Counted from the stretch's first letter, positions 17,078-25,575 are shown. The stretch is 64,000 nt of DNA from Chloroflexi bacterium 54-19 (GCA_001898225.1 MKTJ01000047.1:259806-323805); one strand, 5' to 3'. The notes: generated from the letters alone by a model not told the origin. Made by a program: numbers and translations.

Positions 17078-18450
17078 AGAAAAGTCCTAACGCCTCGAAA
17101 ATCGCAATGTTGAGCGTCCATACCTGTCCTCTGGCGGTATTGGGCGGCAAAGAAGCCGGGGGTATGAATGTATACGTCCGGGAATTGGGCAAGGAACTGG
17201 GCCGGCGCGGCCTTGAGGTAGATATTTTTACCCGTTCTCAGAACCCGATTACTACTTTTACCCACAATCTTAGCGAAAGCGTCCGCATCATCCATCTTCC
17301 GGCGGGTCCGCTGCGTCCCTACGATAAGAACCAGATTTACCAGCATTTGCCGGAGTTCGTCGAAAACGTCCGGCGGTTTCAACTGCAAGACGCCCCCAAC
17401 CGGTCTTATGACATCGTTCACGGCCACTACTGGTTGAGCGGTTGGGCCGGGCTGATGCTGCGCAAGAAATGGAGGGTGCCGGTCGTCCAGATGTTTCACA
17501 CCCTCGCTCACCTGAAAAATGATATTGCCCGCACCGAGGACGAGCGCGAACCCCTTTTCCGGGCCGAACGCGAAGCGGAAATCATCCAGCATGTCGACCG
17601 GGTGGTCGCCGCGACCCCGGTTGAGAAGGCTCAACTCCACTGGCGCTATGGGGCCGACCCGGAGAAGATTGAAACTATTCCATGCGGGGTAGACTTAAAG
17701 CTGTTCCGCCCGCTAGACCGGGCCGAAGCCAGGGCCACCGTAAACAGCCTCGTACCGGGTTTGCGCGCCCGGCAGGTGGTCTTGCTGGTGGGCCGGATTG
17801 AGCCGATTAAAGGCGTGGATGTCCTGATTGAGGCTATCAAACTCTGGCGCGAAACACGCCTGGCTGCGGGCTTGCCTGCGGGCCCGGACGAGTTGCAGGT
17901 TATGGTCGTTGGCGGCGGCACCGCGAATGGTGACGTTACGACCCGGAGTGGGCGCAGCCTTTCTCCCCAGGGTGAAACCAGACCGGCAGAAAACCCGGAG
18001 GCGCGGATTTTGCGGGCGCGGGTCCACGAACTGGGCCTGGACGAGCAGATTCTGTTCGTGCCGTCGCAGTCGCAGGAACAGATGCCGCTTTTTTACAATG
18101 CCGCCGACGTGGTAGCGATGCCGAGCCGTTACGAGAGTTTTGGCCTGGCGGCCCTGGAAGCCCAGGCTTGCGGTACGCCCGTAGTTGCCAGCCGGGTCGG
18201 GGGGCTACCTTTCGCGGTCCAGGATGGTTGTAGCGGTTTCCTGGTAGAGCAGGGCCAACCCCAGGAACTGGCCGGGGCCCTGGAACGTTTACTGGCCGAC
18301 CCGGTCTTGCGGCGCAAGCTCGGCCAGCAGGCCGCAGTCCGGGCCGAGCAGTTCGGCTGGCGGGCTGTCGCGGACAACGTTATCGCGACCTACCAGGATT
18401 TGCTGGTCCCGGCGACTGCCCGGGAAAAGCTGGCCGGAAGCCTTGTCTAG
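17074..18450 (+). CDS. GT4-family glycosyltransferase (MshA / sucrose synthase-like)
   Basis: Cytoplasmic retaining GT-B enzyme of 458 residues. The N-terminal donor-facing loop is LGGKEAGGMNVYVRELGKEL, and IVHGHYWLSGWAG and QMFHTLAHLKN follow, a set typical of MshA and sucrose-phosphate synthase relatives. The C-terminal nucleotide-sugar domain has VGRIEPIKGVDVLIEA and the E-x7-E motif in ESFGLAALEAQACGTPVV. A nonconserved insert rich in Gly, Thr and Arg lies around 275-305. Acceptor unknown: mycothiol-type, glycolipid or trehalose/sucrose pathways are all possible, and no mshB/C/D neighbours are present. GTG start at 17074 has GGAGGGG upstream. A strong terminator follows. Confidence 0.88.
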   Translation: MKKSPNASKIAMLSVHTCPLAVLGGKEAGGMNVYVRELGKELGRRGLEVDIFTRSQNPITTFTHNLSESVRIIHLPAGPLRPYDKNQIYQHLPEFVENVRRFQLQDAPNRSYDIVHGHYWLSGWAGLMLRKKWRVPVVQMFHTLAHLKNDIARTEDEREPLFRAEREAEIIQHVDRVVAATPVEKAQLHWRYGADPEKIETIPCGVDLKLFRPLDRAEARATVNSLVPGLRARQVVLLVGRIEPIKGVDVLIEAIKLWRETRLAAGLPAGPDELQVMVVGGGTANGDVTTRSGRSLSPQGETRPAENPEARILRARVHELGLDEQILFVPSQSQEQMPLFYNAADVVAMPSRYESFGLAALEAQACGTPVVASRVGGLPFAVQDGCSGFLVEQGQPQELAGALERLLADPVLRRKLGQQAAVRAEQFGWRAVADNVIATYQDLLVPATAREKLAGSLV

Positions 18451-18508
18451 GCATCGTTCGCCCATAAAAGGCGCGTTAAAAGAAAAACGTTGAACGGTTA
18501 AATAATAG

Positions 18509-18554
18509 AAAAAGAGCCATCCCAGGTTCAAAATCCTGGGATGGCTCTTTTTTC
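18509..18554. terminator. Strong bidirectional-type terminator after the glycosyltransferase gene
   Basis: A 14-bp perfect stem, arms 18513-18526 and 18535-18548, has an 8-base loop, with A-rich bases before it and TTTTTT after it. It terminates the glycosyltransferase transcript 60 bp after its stop. Confidence 0.88.
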
Positions 18555-18612
18555 TGGATTATATTTTTCCCTTATTGCCTAATAACAAATATGAGTAAGC
18601 CCCACCCCTATT

Positions 18613-18766
18613 GTCATTTCGAGCGAAGTCGAGAAATCTCAGCGCCAATGGCGAATATCATTCACTCACAACTTCGTAGTTTTAAGAGAGATTGGGTTTT
18701 GGCACTTCATCGTTTCGGATATTGTCCAACGGACCGGGGATTCCTAGCTGCGGCTCGGAATGACAG
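18613..18766. repeat. Intergenic TGTCATTTCGAG-type palindromic element
   Basis: The ends TGTCATTTCGAG (18613-18624) and CTCGGAATGACA (18755-18766) are inverted repeats with one mismatch. The left end continues into a small GAG-CGAAG-TCGAGAAATCTC hairpin and the right end into ATTCC...GGAAT. The sequence TGTCATTTCGAGCGAAGTCG is, from general knowledge, a common intergenic repeat in several phyla. It shares its core with 12742-13005. The short ORFs within it are not credible. Confidence 0.7.
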
Positions 18767-18810
18767 TACCATGGGGCATTGCCCTCTATCAATGGCACAT
18801 CTCGGAACCC

Positions 18811-18946
18811 CGTTCAACGTTTAACGACTTTGCATTCTCCCTGTAATTGACGGCGACCCAGGATGACAAAAAGCGTCTTTTTAATTAGAATTGAGCAAGC
18901 TGGATTTGGATATATAAACCTATTGCTAAACCGAATACGTTCAACG
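18811..18946. other. AT-rich gap with CGTTCAACG words
   Basis: CGTTCAACG occurs at 18811-18819 and 18938-18946, and its reverse complement CGTTGAACG lies at about 18488-18495 on the other side of the repeat element. No gene is seen here. The promoter for the next operon is inside. Confidence 0.4.
18891..18918 (+). promoter_or_regulatory. Promoter for the oxidoreductase-SDR-methyltransferase run
   Basis: TTGAGC (18891-18896) and TATAAA (18913-18918) are spaced by 16 bp, 59 bp before the ATG at 18978. Confidence 0.5.
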
Positions 18947-18977
18947 ACGTTTTTCATTCGATGACGAGGAACTTTTA

Positions 18978-20087
18978 ATGACAGGAAAGTCACTGGGGAT
19001 TGCCCAGGTCGGAACCGGCGCTATCGCCCTGGCTAACCACCTGCCGGGCGTCCAGGTTGCCTCCCACGGCGAGATGGTAGCCCTTTGCGATGTTAACCAG
19101 GCCGCCTTACAGCAAGCTTTTACCGCGACCGGCATTGAGAAAGTCTATACCGATTATCGCCGGATGTTACAGGACCCGGCGGTGGACGCGGTCATTATCG
19201 CCACGCCCAACATTTTCCACAAGGAAATTGCCCTGGCCGCTATCGCCGCCGGGAAGCACGTTATGTGCGAGAAACCGCTGGCCCTGAATTACGCCGATGC
19301 CCTCGAAATGCAGCAGGCTGCAGATAAAGCCGGGGTCCGCCATATGACCGCCTTTACCTACCGCTTTGTCCCGGCCATGCGCTACATGCGTCACCTGATT
19401 CAAAGCGGCTATATCGGCCAGCCCTACCATTTCCGGGTCAACCGCTTGCAGGATTGGGGCGACCGCTATATGGCCTGGCGACAATCCATGGCGATGGCCG
19501 GGTCGGGTGAACTGGGCGACATGCTCTCGCACCGCGTTGATTACGGCCATTTCTTAATCGGGCCGATTGCCCGGTTGGTCGCCAGCACCAAACATCTTAT
19601 CTCGACCCGTTACGATGGGGCCGGTAACGCCTATCCTTCCGACGTGGACGACTGGGTGGCGGTCCTGGCCGAATTCGAGAGCGGCGTTACGGGCAACCTC
19701 GAAAGCTCCAAACTGGCGGCGGGTCGCGGCGAGGGCGGCAAGGCCCAGGACTATTGTGAGGTTAACGGCAGCGAAGGTACCTTAATCTATTACCTGGGCC
19801 AGCCCAATACGCTGCAAATCGGTAAACGGGGCGGCCAGTTGGAAACCGTTGCCGTACCCGAAGAATTTTTGAAAGTGCCCGGTTCGCCACGCGACCCTCA
19901 CCAGGGCGACCCGGTCCAGGTCTTCCGCTACGACCAGGATTTCGAGTTTATCCAGGCGATTGTCGAAGGGCGCCCCTGCCAGCCCTCCTTTCTGGACGGC
20001 GTGTTGGTCCAGGGCGTGATGGACGCTATCCAGTTGTCCGACCGCGAAAAACGCTGGGTGGATGTGCCAAAATTGTCGGCTAATTAA
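18978..20087 (+). CDS. Gfo/Idh/MocA-family oxidoreductase
   Basis: NAD(P)-dependent dehydrogenase of 369 residues, probably acting on a sugar or cyclitol. The N-terminal Rossmann fold shows IAQVGTGAIALANHLPG and a DVNQ acidic residue after beta2. DAVIIATPNIFH and the family hallmark CEKPLALNYADALEM follow, with the conserved Lys of the EKP motif. The C-terminal half is the alpha/beta substrate domain with GELGDMLSHRVDYGHFLIG, whose Asp/His are the usual catalytic positions. The start is supported by GACGAGGA. It heads a plus-strand run with an SDR 36 bp downstream, suggesting a shared polyol or sugar pathway. Substrate unknown. Confidence 0.9.
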   Translation: MTGKSLGIAQVGTGAIALANHLPGVQVASHGEMVALCDVNQAALQQAFTATGIEKVYTDYRRMLQDPAVDAVIIATPNIFHKEIALAAIAAGKHVMCEKPLALNYADALEMQQAADKAGVRHMTAFTYRFVPAMRYMRHLIQSGYIGQPYHFRVNRLQDWGDRYMAWRQSMAMAGSGELGDMLSHRVDYGHFLIGPIARLVASTKHLISTRYDGAGNAYPSDVDDWVAVLAEFESGVTGNLESSKLAAGRGEGGKAQDYCEVNGSEGTLIYYLGQPNTLQIGKRGGQLETVAVPEEFLKVPGSPRDPHQGDPVQVFRYDQDFEFIQAIVEGRPCQPSFLDGVLVQGVMDAIQLSDREKRWVDVPKLSAN

Positions 20088-20123
20088 AAAGGTCTTGTAA
20101 TAACGCTTTTCAGGAAAGGACCA

Positions 20124-20876
20124 ATGACACAGGAAACGAATAAGCTCCCGGCCTCTAAAGTAGCCGTGATTACCGGGGCCGGGTCGGGGGTGGGACAGGC
20201 CAGCGCCATCAAACTGGCCGAGCTTGGCTACGCCGTGGTGCTGTTGGGACGGACTGCCGCGACCCTGGCTGCGACCGAAAGCAAACTGCCCGCCGGGTCC
20301 GTCCGGCGGGTTTACCCCTGCGATATTGCCCAGGTGGAGGCCATAAACGAGGTAGCCCGGCAGGTCGAGCAGGAATTTGGCCGGGTGGACCTGGTCGTAA
20401 ACGCGGCGGGTGTCAACGTCCCGGCCCGTTCCCTGGAAAAGCTCAGCGTTGAAGACTATCGCCTGATTATGGGTGTCAATATAGACGGGGCTTTTTACCT
20501 GACCCAGGCTTTTCTACCCCTGATGCGCCGGCAGCAGAGCGGCACCTTTGTCTTTATCGGCTCCATCGCCGGTATTAAAGGGAGCCTTCTGGCCGGTCCG
20601 GCTTACGTTACGGCCAAGTTCGGGATACACGGCCTGGTCCAGTCTGTCAATTTGGCCGAGCAGAAAAACGGTATCCGGGCGATTGGGATTCATCCCGGCG
20701 AAATTAATACTCCCCTGATTGACCGCCGGGCGGTGGTGCCACCGCCGGAGGCGCGGGCCAAAATGCTCCAGGAACGCGATATGGCCGAATGTGTTGCTTT
20801 CGTGGCGACCCTGCCGCCTCGCGTGGTGGTCGAAACCTTTATCGTGACGCCGCTGGGCGACCCGGTCGGGATGTAG
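20124..20876 (+). CDS. Short-chain dehydrogenase/reductase
   Basis: Classical SDR of 250 residues. The cofactor motif is TGAGSGVGQA (residues about 16-25), followed by NAAGVN, then the catalytic Ser in FIGSIAG and the Tyr/Lys pair in YVTAKFG. An HPGEINTP segment follows the active site. SD AAAGGA precedes the ATG. It lies between the Gfo/Idh enzyme and a DNA methyltransferase that starts 6 bp later, so the three are probably one transcript. Substrate not determinable. Confidence 0.9.
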   Translation: MTQETNKLPASKVAVITGAGSGVGQASAIKLAELGYAVVLLGRTAATLAATESKLPAGSVRRVYPCDIAQVEAINEVARQVEQEFGRVDLVVNAAGVNVPARSLEKLSVEDYRLIMGVNIDGAFYLTQAFLPLMRRQQSGTFVFIGSIAGIKGSLLAGPAYVTAKFGIHGLVQSVNLAEQKNGIRAIGIHPGEINTPLIDRRAVVPPPEARAKMLQERDMAECVAFVATLPPRVVVETFIVTPLGDPVGM

Positions 20877-20881
20877 CCGCT

Positions 20882-21796
20882 ATGCCTCGCAAGAGCCTCG
20901 TCAAACCCGATAAAGCGCCGCGCAACCGTACGATTGAGTTGACCGAGGAAGACCACGCCCGCTATAACGAGCTTTTTTCGCTGGAGCCGGACCGGAGCTA
21001 TACCCCGGACGAGGTTCGCGACCGGGTGATGCTGGGGGATTGCGTGAGCGGTCTGGCCCAGTTGCCGCCCGCCTGGGCCGACCTGGTTATCGCCGACCCG
21101 CCCTATAACCTGACCAAAAGTTACGGTCAGGGTGTTTTCTCAAAAATACCCGCCGCCGAGTACCGGGCCTGGACCGAGGAATGGGTTGCGGCGGTGGTAC
21201 GTGCCCTGAAACCGGGGGGTTCGATGTATGTCTGCATTGACTGGGAGTCTTCCGGCCTTATGCAGGAAATCCTGGGACGCCATCTTATCATCAAGAACCG
21301 GCTAACCTGGAAACGCGACAAGGGGCGCGGAGCGGCGGCGAACTGGAAGAATAACATGGAAGACATCTGGTTCGCCGTAGCCGGGGAGAATTACACCTTT
21401 AACCTGGAGGCGGTCAAGGTGCGTAAACCCATCATCGCGCCCTACCGTGATAAAAGCGGCCAGCCGAAAGATTGGGTCGAGCAGCCGGATGGCGACCACT
21501 ACCGTATGACCCACCCTTCGAATATCTGGACCGACCTGACCGTTCCGTTCTGGTCCATGCCGGAAAATACGCCCCACCCGACCCAGAAGCCGGAAAAGCT
21601 GTTCGAGCGGCTAATGCTTGCCAGCAGCAACCCTGGTGATATAGTCCTTGACCCCTTCATGGGTTCCGGCACGACCGCCTCGGTGGCGCGCCGCCTGGAC
21701 CGCCATTATGCCGGGTTCGAGCGGGACGAGCTTTTCTACAAACTGATTCTCAAACGGCTGGAAACCCAGAAACGTTTGCCCGTAAAGGGCACGTAA
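20882..21796 (+). CDS. DNA methyltransferase, beta-class N6-adenine/N4-cytosine type, solitary
   Basis: 305-residue site-specific DNA methyltransferase. The catalytic DPPYN is at residues 72-76, and the S-adenosylmethionine motif DPFMGSGTTA begins at 257. Catalytic motif before the AdoMet motif is the beta-class order. HPTQKPEKLFERL just before the latter is typical. The first 55 residues are a charged extension. I start at the ATG at 20882, 5 bp after the SDR stop; an earlier in-frame start would overlap the SDR. No restriction endonuclease is adjacent, so it may be an orphan methylase with a regulatory or protective role. Target sequence unknown. Confidence 0.9.
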   Translation: MPRKSLVKPDKAPRNRTIELTEEDHARYNELFSLEPDRSYTPDEVRDRVMLGDCVSGLAQLPPAWADLVIADPPYNLTKSYGQGVFSKIPAAEYRAWTEEWVAAVVRALKPGGSMYVCIDWESSGLMQEILGRHLIIKNRLTWKRDKGRGAAANWKNNMEDIWFAVAGENYTFNLEAVKVRKPIIAPYRDKSGQPKDWVEQPDGDHYRMTHPSNIWTDLTVPFWSMPENTPHPTQKPEKLFERLMLASSNPGDIVLDPFMGSGTTASVARRLDRHYAGFERDELFYKLILKRLETQKRLPVKGT

Positions 21797-21871
21797 AATG
21801 GGATACGAACTCGGCAAGAGATGGCCCATGGTTTGCCGGTTTGCTAATCCATACAAATAATAGAATTTCAC

Positions 21872-21893
21872 GTTTAACGTTGTTTCGTTAAAC
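21872..21893. repeat. Short inverted repeat before the methyltransferase gene
   Basis: GTTTAACG (21872-21879) and CGTTAAAC (21886-21893) form a perfect 8-bp dyad with spacer TTGTTT, 17 bp before the ATG at 21910. It belongs to the AACGTT-word class seen in other gaps, and could be an operator or an RNA hairpin near the ribosome site. Confidence 0.4.
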
Positions 21894-21909
21894 ATTCAAC
21901 GAAAGGTAA

Positions 21910-22731
21910 ATGATGACCCAGGATTATGTTGCTTCAAACCGGGAAGATTGGAACCGCGAAGCCGAGCGTTACCAGGAGCGCCACCGGGCCAACCTGGTCG
22001 GTGGTAACGGGTTGTGGGGGCCGGTCTTTGGCGTACCAGGCGAAGCCGAACTCAAGGTTCTGGGCGACGTAAATGGCAAAGATATTCTCGAACTTGGTTG
22101 CGGTGGGGGCCAGTGGGCCGTCCGGTTAGCCCGGCAGGGAGCCAGGGTAATTGCCCAGGATATTTCGGATGTCCAGATTGAACTGGCCCGCAAATTTGCC
22201 GCCGAGGTTGAAATTGCTCCGCCCGCTTCGGTAGAGTTCCGGCAGGGTAATGCCGAAGACCTGGGCGAATGGGGCGACGGCAGTTTCGATATAGTTTTCA
22301 GCAATTTTGGCGCGGTCGGCTTTGTCGATATTGAAGCCTGTTTCCGCGAAGTCGCCCGCGTCTTGAAGCCGGGAGGCACTTTCGCCTTTAGCTGGCTGAG
22401 CCCCTTTTTCGACTGCCTGGCCGATGAAGGTGAAAACCAGCTCGAAATCATCCGGCCTTATTTCGACCGCTCCCCTATGACCGCCGAAAGTTTGTGGCCG
22501 GATGGGACCCGTACCCTCTATGTCCAGTTTCACCATACCTTTGGCGACTGGCACTCGGCCCTTTTCCAGGCCGGGCTGCTGGTAACGGCGGTTCTCGAAT
22601 TGGAGCCGCAGCGCGACCATTGGCGCGAAAGCACCTGGCGAAACGTCCCCTGGTACAAGGTCTCGATGGTACCCAGCACGACTATCTGGCAGGCTCGCAA
22701 GCCACGAATACCCCTCGACCGGCTCTTTTAG
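21910..22731 (+). CDS. Class I SAM-dependent methyltransferase (small molecule type)
   Basis: 273-residue methyltransferase. Motif I is ILELGCGGGQWAVRLA (residues about 60-75), followed by an acidic residue in AQDISDVQIELAR. Motif II is NAEDLGEWGDGSFDIVFSNF and motif III is RVLKPGGTFAFS, the usual Methyltransf_11 pattern. N-terminal NREDWNREAERYQERH resembles ubiquinone- or sterol-type small-molecule methylases. Two consecutive ATGs (21910, 21913) follow AAAGG. It appears monocistronic, followed by a 9-bp hairpin without U tract. Substrate unknown. Confidence 0.87.
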   Translation: MMTQDYVASNREDWNREAERYQERHRANLVGGNGLWGPVFGVPGEAELKVLGDVNGKDILELGCGGGQWAVRLARQGARVIAQDISDVQIELARKFAAEVEIAPPASVEFRQGNAEDLGEWGDGSFDIVFSNFGAVGFVDIEACFREVARVLKPGGTFAFSWLSPFFDCLADEGENQLEIIRPYFDRSPMTAESLWPDGTRTLYVQFHHTFGDWHSALFQAGLLVTAVLELEPQRDHWRESTWRNVPWYKVSMVPSTTIWQARKPRIPLDRLF

Positions 22732-22768
22732 GTGCTTTTCCAATCAATATGGCAATTTTGACACACCG

Positions 22769-22790
22769 GGCTATATCTTTAGATATAGCC
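22769..22790. repeat. Hairpin after the methyltransferase gene
   Basis: GGCTATATC (22769-22777) and GATATAGCC (22782-22790) make a perfect 9-bp stem with loop TTTA. It has no U tract, so it may be a weak terminator or a processing hairpin. Confidence 0.4.
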
Positions 22791-22885
22791 GGACCTGGCA
22801 TAAAAATTGATAATTGAAGTCAGGGTTAGACTAATTATTTAGCGATGAGAAAAATATTATATTCATCCCTCGTGTGTAAGAAATT

Positions 22886-22891
22886 TATAAT
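22886..22891 (+). promoter_or_regulatory. Possible -10 box for the sensor kinase gene
   Basis: TATAAT lies 22 bp before the TTG start at 22914. The best -35 match is TTCATC at 22862, 18 bp away, which is weak. Confidence 0.35.
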
Positions 22892-22913
22892 AACGGCACC
22901 TTAAGAGGTTATT

Positions 22914-24266
22914 TTGGATAAAAATCCTTATGAGCCTGGGCAAGCTCACATTTCAACTACCGGGCAATCTCCCGCCGATAATTCAGGCGCAGCCTCCGGC
23001 CAAACTTCTTTTTCCAGTGAAACTTTAATGGCGGTATTATCGGCCACCGCTTCTATCGAAAATGAGACCCAACTTGATAAAGTTCTTCGTCAGGTTTTAA
23101 ACGAGGCCCTGGCCCTGGTGCCGGGCTCGGTTGTCGCCCTGGGTCTGCTCGAACCGGAGCGGAACTGGGTCAAACTGGCTGCTGCCGGCGAAGCTTCAGC
23201 AGCCTTTGAAGGCTACCGGTTGCGATTGAACGGTGGCAAGGGTCTATTTGAAAAGGCCCTGGCGGCCAACCGTACCGTCACCTGCGACAATTGCCAGGAA
23301 GAAGATTTTGGCGAAGTCTACCAGGCTTACCGGCTTAACCAGGGCGTGGTCGTACCTTTTTTCCGGTTGGAAACGCCAGTCAGCGTGCTGGGGATTTTCC
23401 GTCAGGACGGCGTGCCTTTTTCCACTCCCGAAATCGCCCTGCTGGAGCTTTTCGCCCGGCAGATGGGACCGCTCCTTTTCAACCGCCTTCGCCTGAACGA
23501 ATTTGATACGGCCTTAAAGTCGCGCGACGAATTTCTTTCAATTGCCAGTCACGACCTGCGTAACCCGTTGACCGCCCTGCGCGGTTTTACCCAGCTTACG
23601 GCGCGCTCGATAGATAAAGTGCCGCCCGACCAGCCGTTACCTCGTACTAATATCCAGAACAATTTGCAACGCATCATCAAGCAGACCGGCAGCCTGGATA
23701 AACTTATCGGTAAACTGCTCGATGTTTCGCGTATTAACACCGGGCGGCTGGAAATTCAGACCGAAACCCACGAGCTTGACGAACTGGTAGCGGAGGCTAT
23801 CAATCGCTGCCGGATGGTGGTCGCCACAAACGAGGCCGAAGATAGTGTTCCGGCTGAGAAACGCCACACCATCTCCCTTGAAATCGAGGATAGAGGGCTG
23901 GCCGGAGAGTTCGACCGGGAAAGACTTTCCCAGGTTATAGCGAACCTGATAGATAATGCCGTGAAATATTCCCCTGATGGCGGGACCGTCCGGGTCAATC
24001 TCTACCGGGCGGGCGATAGTTTTGCCGAGTTGAGTGTCAAGGACAGCGGCATCGGTATCCCTGAAGAAAAGCAAGCCGTTATTTTTAACCGCTGGAGCCG
24101 GATTAACGCTTCCAGCAACGGTGAGGTTACGACCAGCGGGTTGGGGTTGGGCCTGTTTATCTGCCGGGAAATCGTCCGCAAACATAACGGCCAGATTTCT
24201 CTCGAAAGCGACCTCAACCTGGGTACGACCTTCTACGTCCGCCTCCCTATCGCCAGCCAGGTCTAA
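22914..24266 (+). CDS. Soluble GAF-domain sensor histidine kinase
   Basis: 450-residue kinase with no membrane segment. Residues about 45-195 form a GAF-type sensor domain that begins LSATASIENETQLDKVL. A HisKA dimerisation domain follows with phospho-acceptor His213 in SHDLRNPLTALRGF. The HATPase_c domain shows the N box NLIDNAVKYSP, G1 DSGIGIPEE and G2 GLGLGLFICREIV. A CxxC pair in TCDNCQ at about residue 125 could bind metal or sense redox; this is inference. The TTG start is chosen because AAGAGG lies five bases upstream. No response regulator is adjacent, so it is an orphan kinase. Confidence 0.9.
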   Translation: MDKNPYEPGQAHISTTGQSPADNSGAASGQTSFSSETLMAVLSATASIENETQLDKVLRQVLNEALALVPGSVVALGLLEPERNWVKLAAAGEASAAFEGYRLRLNGGKGLFEKALAANRTVTCDNCQEEDFGEVYQAYRLNQGVVVPFFRLETPVSVLGIFRQDGVPFSTPEIALLELFARQMGPLLFNRLRLNEFDTALKSRDEFLSIASHDLRNPLTALRGFTQLTARSIDKVPPDQPLPRTNIQNNLQRIIKQTGSLDKLIGKLLDVSRINTGRLEIQTETHELDELVAEAINRCRMVVATNEAEDSVPAEKRHTISLEIEDRGLAGEFDRERLSQVIANLIDNAVKYSPDGGTVRVNLYRAGDSFAELSVKDSGIGIPEEKQAVIFNRWSRINASSNGEVTTSGLGLGLFICREIVRKHNGQISLESDLNLGTTFYVRLPIASQV

Positions 24267-24296
24267 AAGTAGTTATAAAGCAGAAGAACCCTATAA

Positions 24297-24335
24297 TAAA
24301 AAAGCAGGCGATTTTGACGCCTGCTTTTCTTTTTA
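24297..24335. terminator. Bidirectional terminator between the kinase and EamA genes
   Basis: AAAAGCAGGCG (24300-24310) and CGCCTGCTTTT (24318-24328) form a perfect 11-bp stem with a 7-base loop and T tracts on both strands. It serves both convergent genes. Confidence 0.88.
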
Positions 24336-24352
24336 GACCCGTTATACCCGGC

Positions 24353-25342
24353 TTATTTCTTACTCAAAACCAGTACGCTTGCCAGCAACAGGGCCGAGCC
24401 GACTAGCGAGACCGGGGTGAGTTGCTCTTGCAAGAGGAGCCAGGCCAGGATGGCCGCTACCGCCGGTTCCAGCATCGTGATGATAGCGGCAGCGGTGGCG
24501 CTGGCCCGCGCCATCCCCTTGAAGAAGATGACATAGGCCAGCCCGGTTGGCACCAGCCCCAGGTACGCCCCAATCAACCAGACCCCTACGGCCATATCCA
24601 CTTTAAAACTACCGGTTGTGATAGATACCACCAGCAGGATAATTGCAGCCAGCGTAAAAGCGACGGCGACCGGTTGAGCCGGACCCCGGTCCACTTTAGC
24701 GTCGCGGACCGATAACTTTGAGAAGACAACCAGCCCCGAATAGGCCAGCCCGGTTGCCAGGGCCAGCACCGCCCCCAGCACAACCTGGGATTGGCCGCTA
24801 CTGCCACCCTTCCCGCCAAAAGCCAGCAGTACCGTTCCCGTTATACCCAGGGCCAGCGCCAGCACCGTCCGCCTGGTTAGCTTCTCCTTAAAAACCGGGA
24901 TGGAAATCAGCGCGACCATCAGCGGTGAACTGCACAGCGCGATAACCACGACCAGCGTCACCCCGGCCATCGGTATCGCAAAGAAATAGGTCACCTGGTA
25001 GATAGCCATCGCCAGGCCCATCATGCCGTAATAGAACCATTCGCGCCCGCTCAACTTGAACGGGTTGCGCCGGGTCGTGATCCAGGTCAGGCCTAGCAAG
25101 AAAGGTGAGGCGAACCCCAGCCGCAAAAAGGCAATCATCATCGGTGGGGTGGTTTCAATCCGGTTCATCAGGGCCGAGGATACCCCGACTGTACCCCAGA
25201 TAAGGGCCGCGCCGACCATCCACAAAAGGCCCCCGCCTTTCTGACGGTGCGGGACGGCCTCCCCGCCTTCGGCTCTCTCCGCCGTAATTATGCCGGTGCT
25301 TTCGAACTCGATTGCACCTAAACTGTCGATCTTTTCAGACAT
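24353..25342 (-). CDS. EamA/DMT-family transporter, probable metabolite exporter
   Basis: Inner-membrane drug/metabolite transporter of 329 residues with about ten helices in two EamA repeats. The first starts LLWMVGAALIWGTVGVSS; the second covers AVLALATGLAYSGLVVFSKL to AAIITMLEPAVAAILAWLLLQEQL, a family hallmark. The first 35 residues are hydrophilic. I choose the ATG at 25342 because GGGGAG lies 9 bases before it; an upstream in-frame start at 25399 adds 19 residues. DMT proteins often export amino acids. The valine-rich leader ORF upstream hints at a branched-chain amino-acid exporter, which is inference. Confidence 0.88.
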   Translation of the reverse strand: MSEKIDSLGAIEFESTGIITAERAEGGEAVPHRQKGGGLLWMVGAALIWGTVGVSSALMNRIETTPPMMIAFLRLGFASPFLLGLTWITTRRNPFKLSGREWFYYGMMGLAMAIYQVTYFFAIPMAGVTLVVVIALCSSPLMVALISIPVFKEKLTRRTVLALALGITGTVLLAFGGKGGSSGQSQVVLGAVLALATGLAYSGLVVFSKLSVRDAKVDRGPAQPVAVAFTLAAIILLVVSITTGSFKVDMAVGVWLIGAYLGLVPTGLAYVIFFKGMARASATAAAIITMLEPAVAAILAWLLLQEQLTPVSLVGSALLLASVLVLSKK

Positions 25343-25441
25343 GTTAAAAATCTCCCCGGCCCAGGGGCCGTTGCCTGTATATGTGTAAGTTATAAACAAT
25401 GAAAAATTTGGGGGACGGGGAAATAAACTGTAACATCAAAC

Positions 25442-25461
25442 CACTGCCGGGAAAGGCAGCG
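25442..25461 (-). terminator. Attenuator-like hairpin between the leader ORF and the EamA gene
   Basis: On the minus strand CGCTGCC and GGCAGTG (plus arms 25455-25461 and 25442-25448) pair with one G-U and a six-base loop, then GTTTGATGTT follows. It is weak by itself, but is placed between the leader ORF stop and the EamA start. Confidence 0.35.
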
Positions 25462-25491
25462 CCAGGATTTATTTAGTTTCCACCGGTCCGG

Positions 25492-25575
25492 TTAGAGCGC
25501 GTTGTCGGGAACGACAGCGACGACAACCGCCGGTGGGGGCAGCACGCCCGCGCGGAAAGGTTTCAGGGGAAGCAT
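25492..25575 (-). CDS. Putative valine-rich leader peptide
   Basis: A 27-residue ORF begins MLPLKPFRAG and continues VLPPPAVVVAVVPDNAL. It has six Val, five of them within six residues after a Pro triplet. Such Val runs are typical of attenuation leaders of branched-chain amino-acid genes. The coding DNA carries an inverted repeat GTTGTCG (25501-25507) / CGACAAC (25521-25527), enclosed by CCACCGG (25481-25487) / CCGGTGG (25530-25536). A promoter lies just upstream. Its ribosome site is poor. It could be an accident of a short GC-rich stretch, so confidence is moderate to low. Confidence 0.4.
   Translation of the reverse strand: MLPLKPFRAGVLPPPAVVVAVVPDNAL

Noticed and set aside
18591..18824. 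77-codon plus ORF
   Set aside because: It covers the TGTCATTTCGAG element; the protein is a translation of the repeat.
20789..20881. Upstream start for the DNA methyltransferase
   Set aside because: It would overlap the SDR by 88 bp; ATG at 20882 follows its stop.
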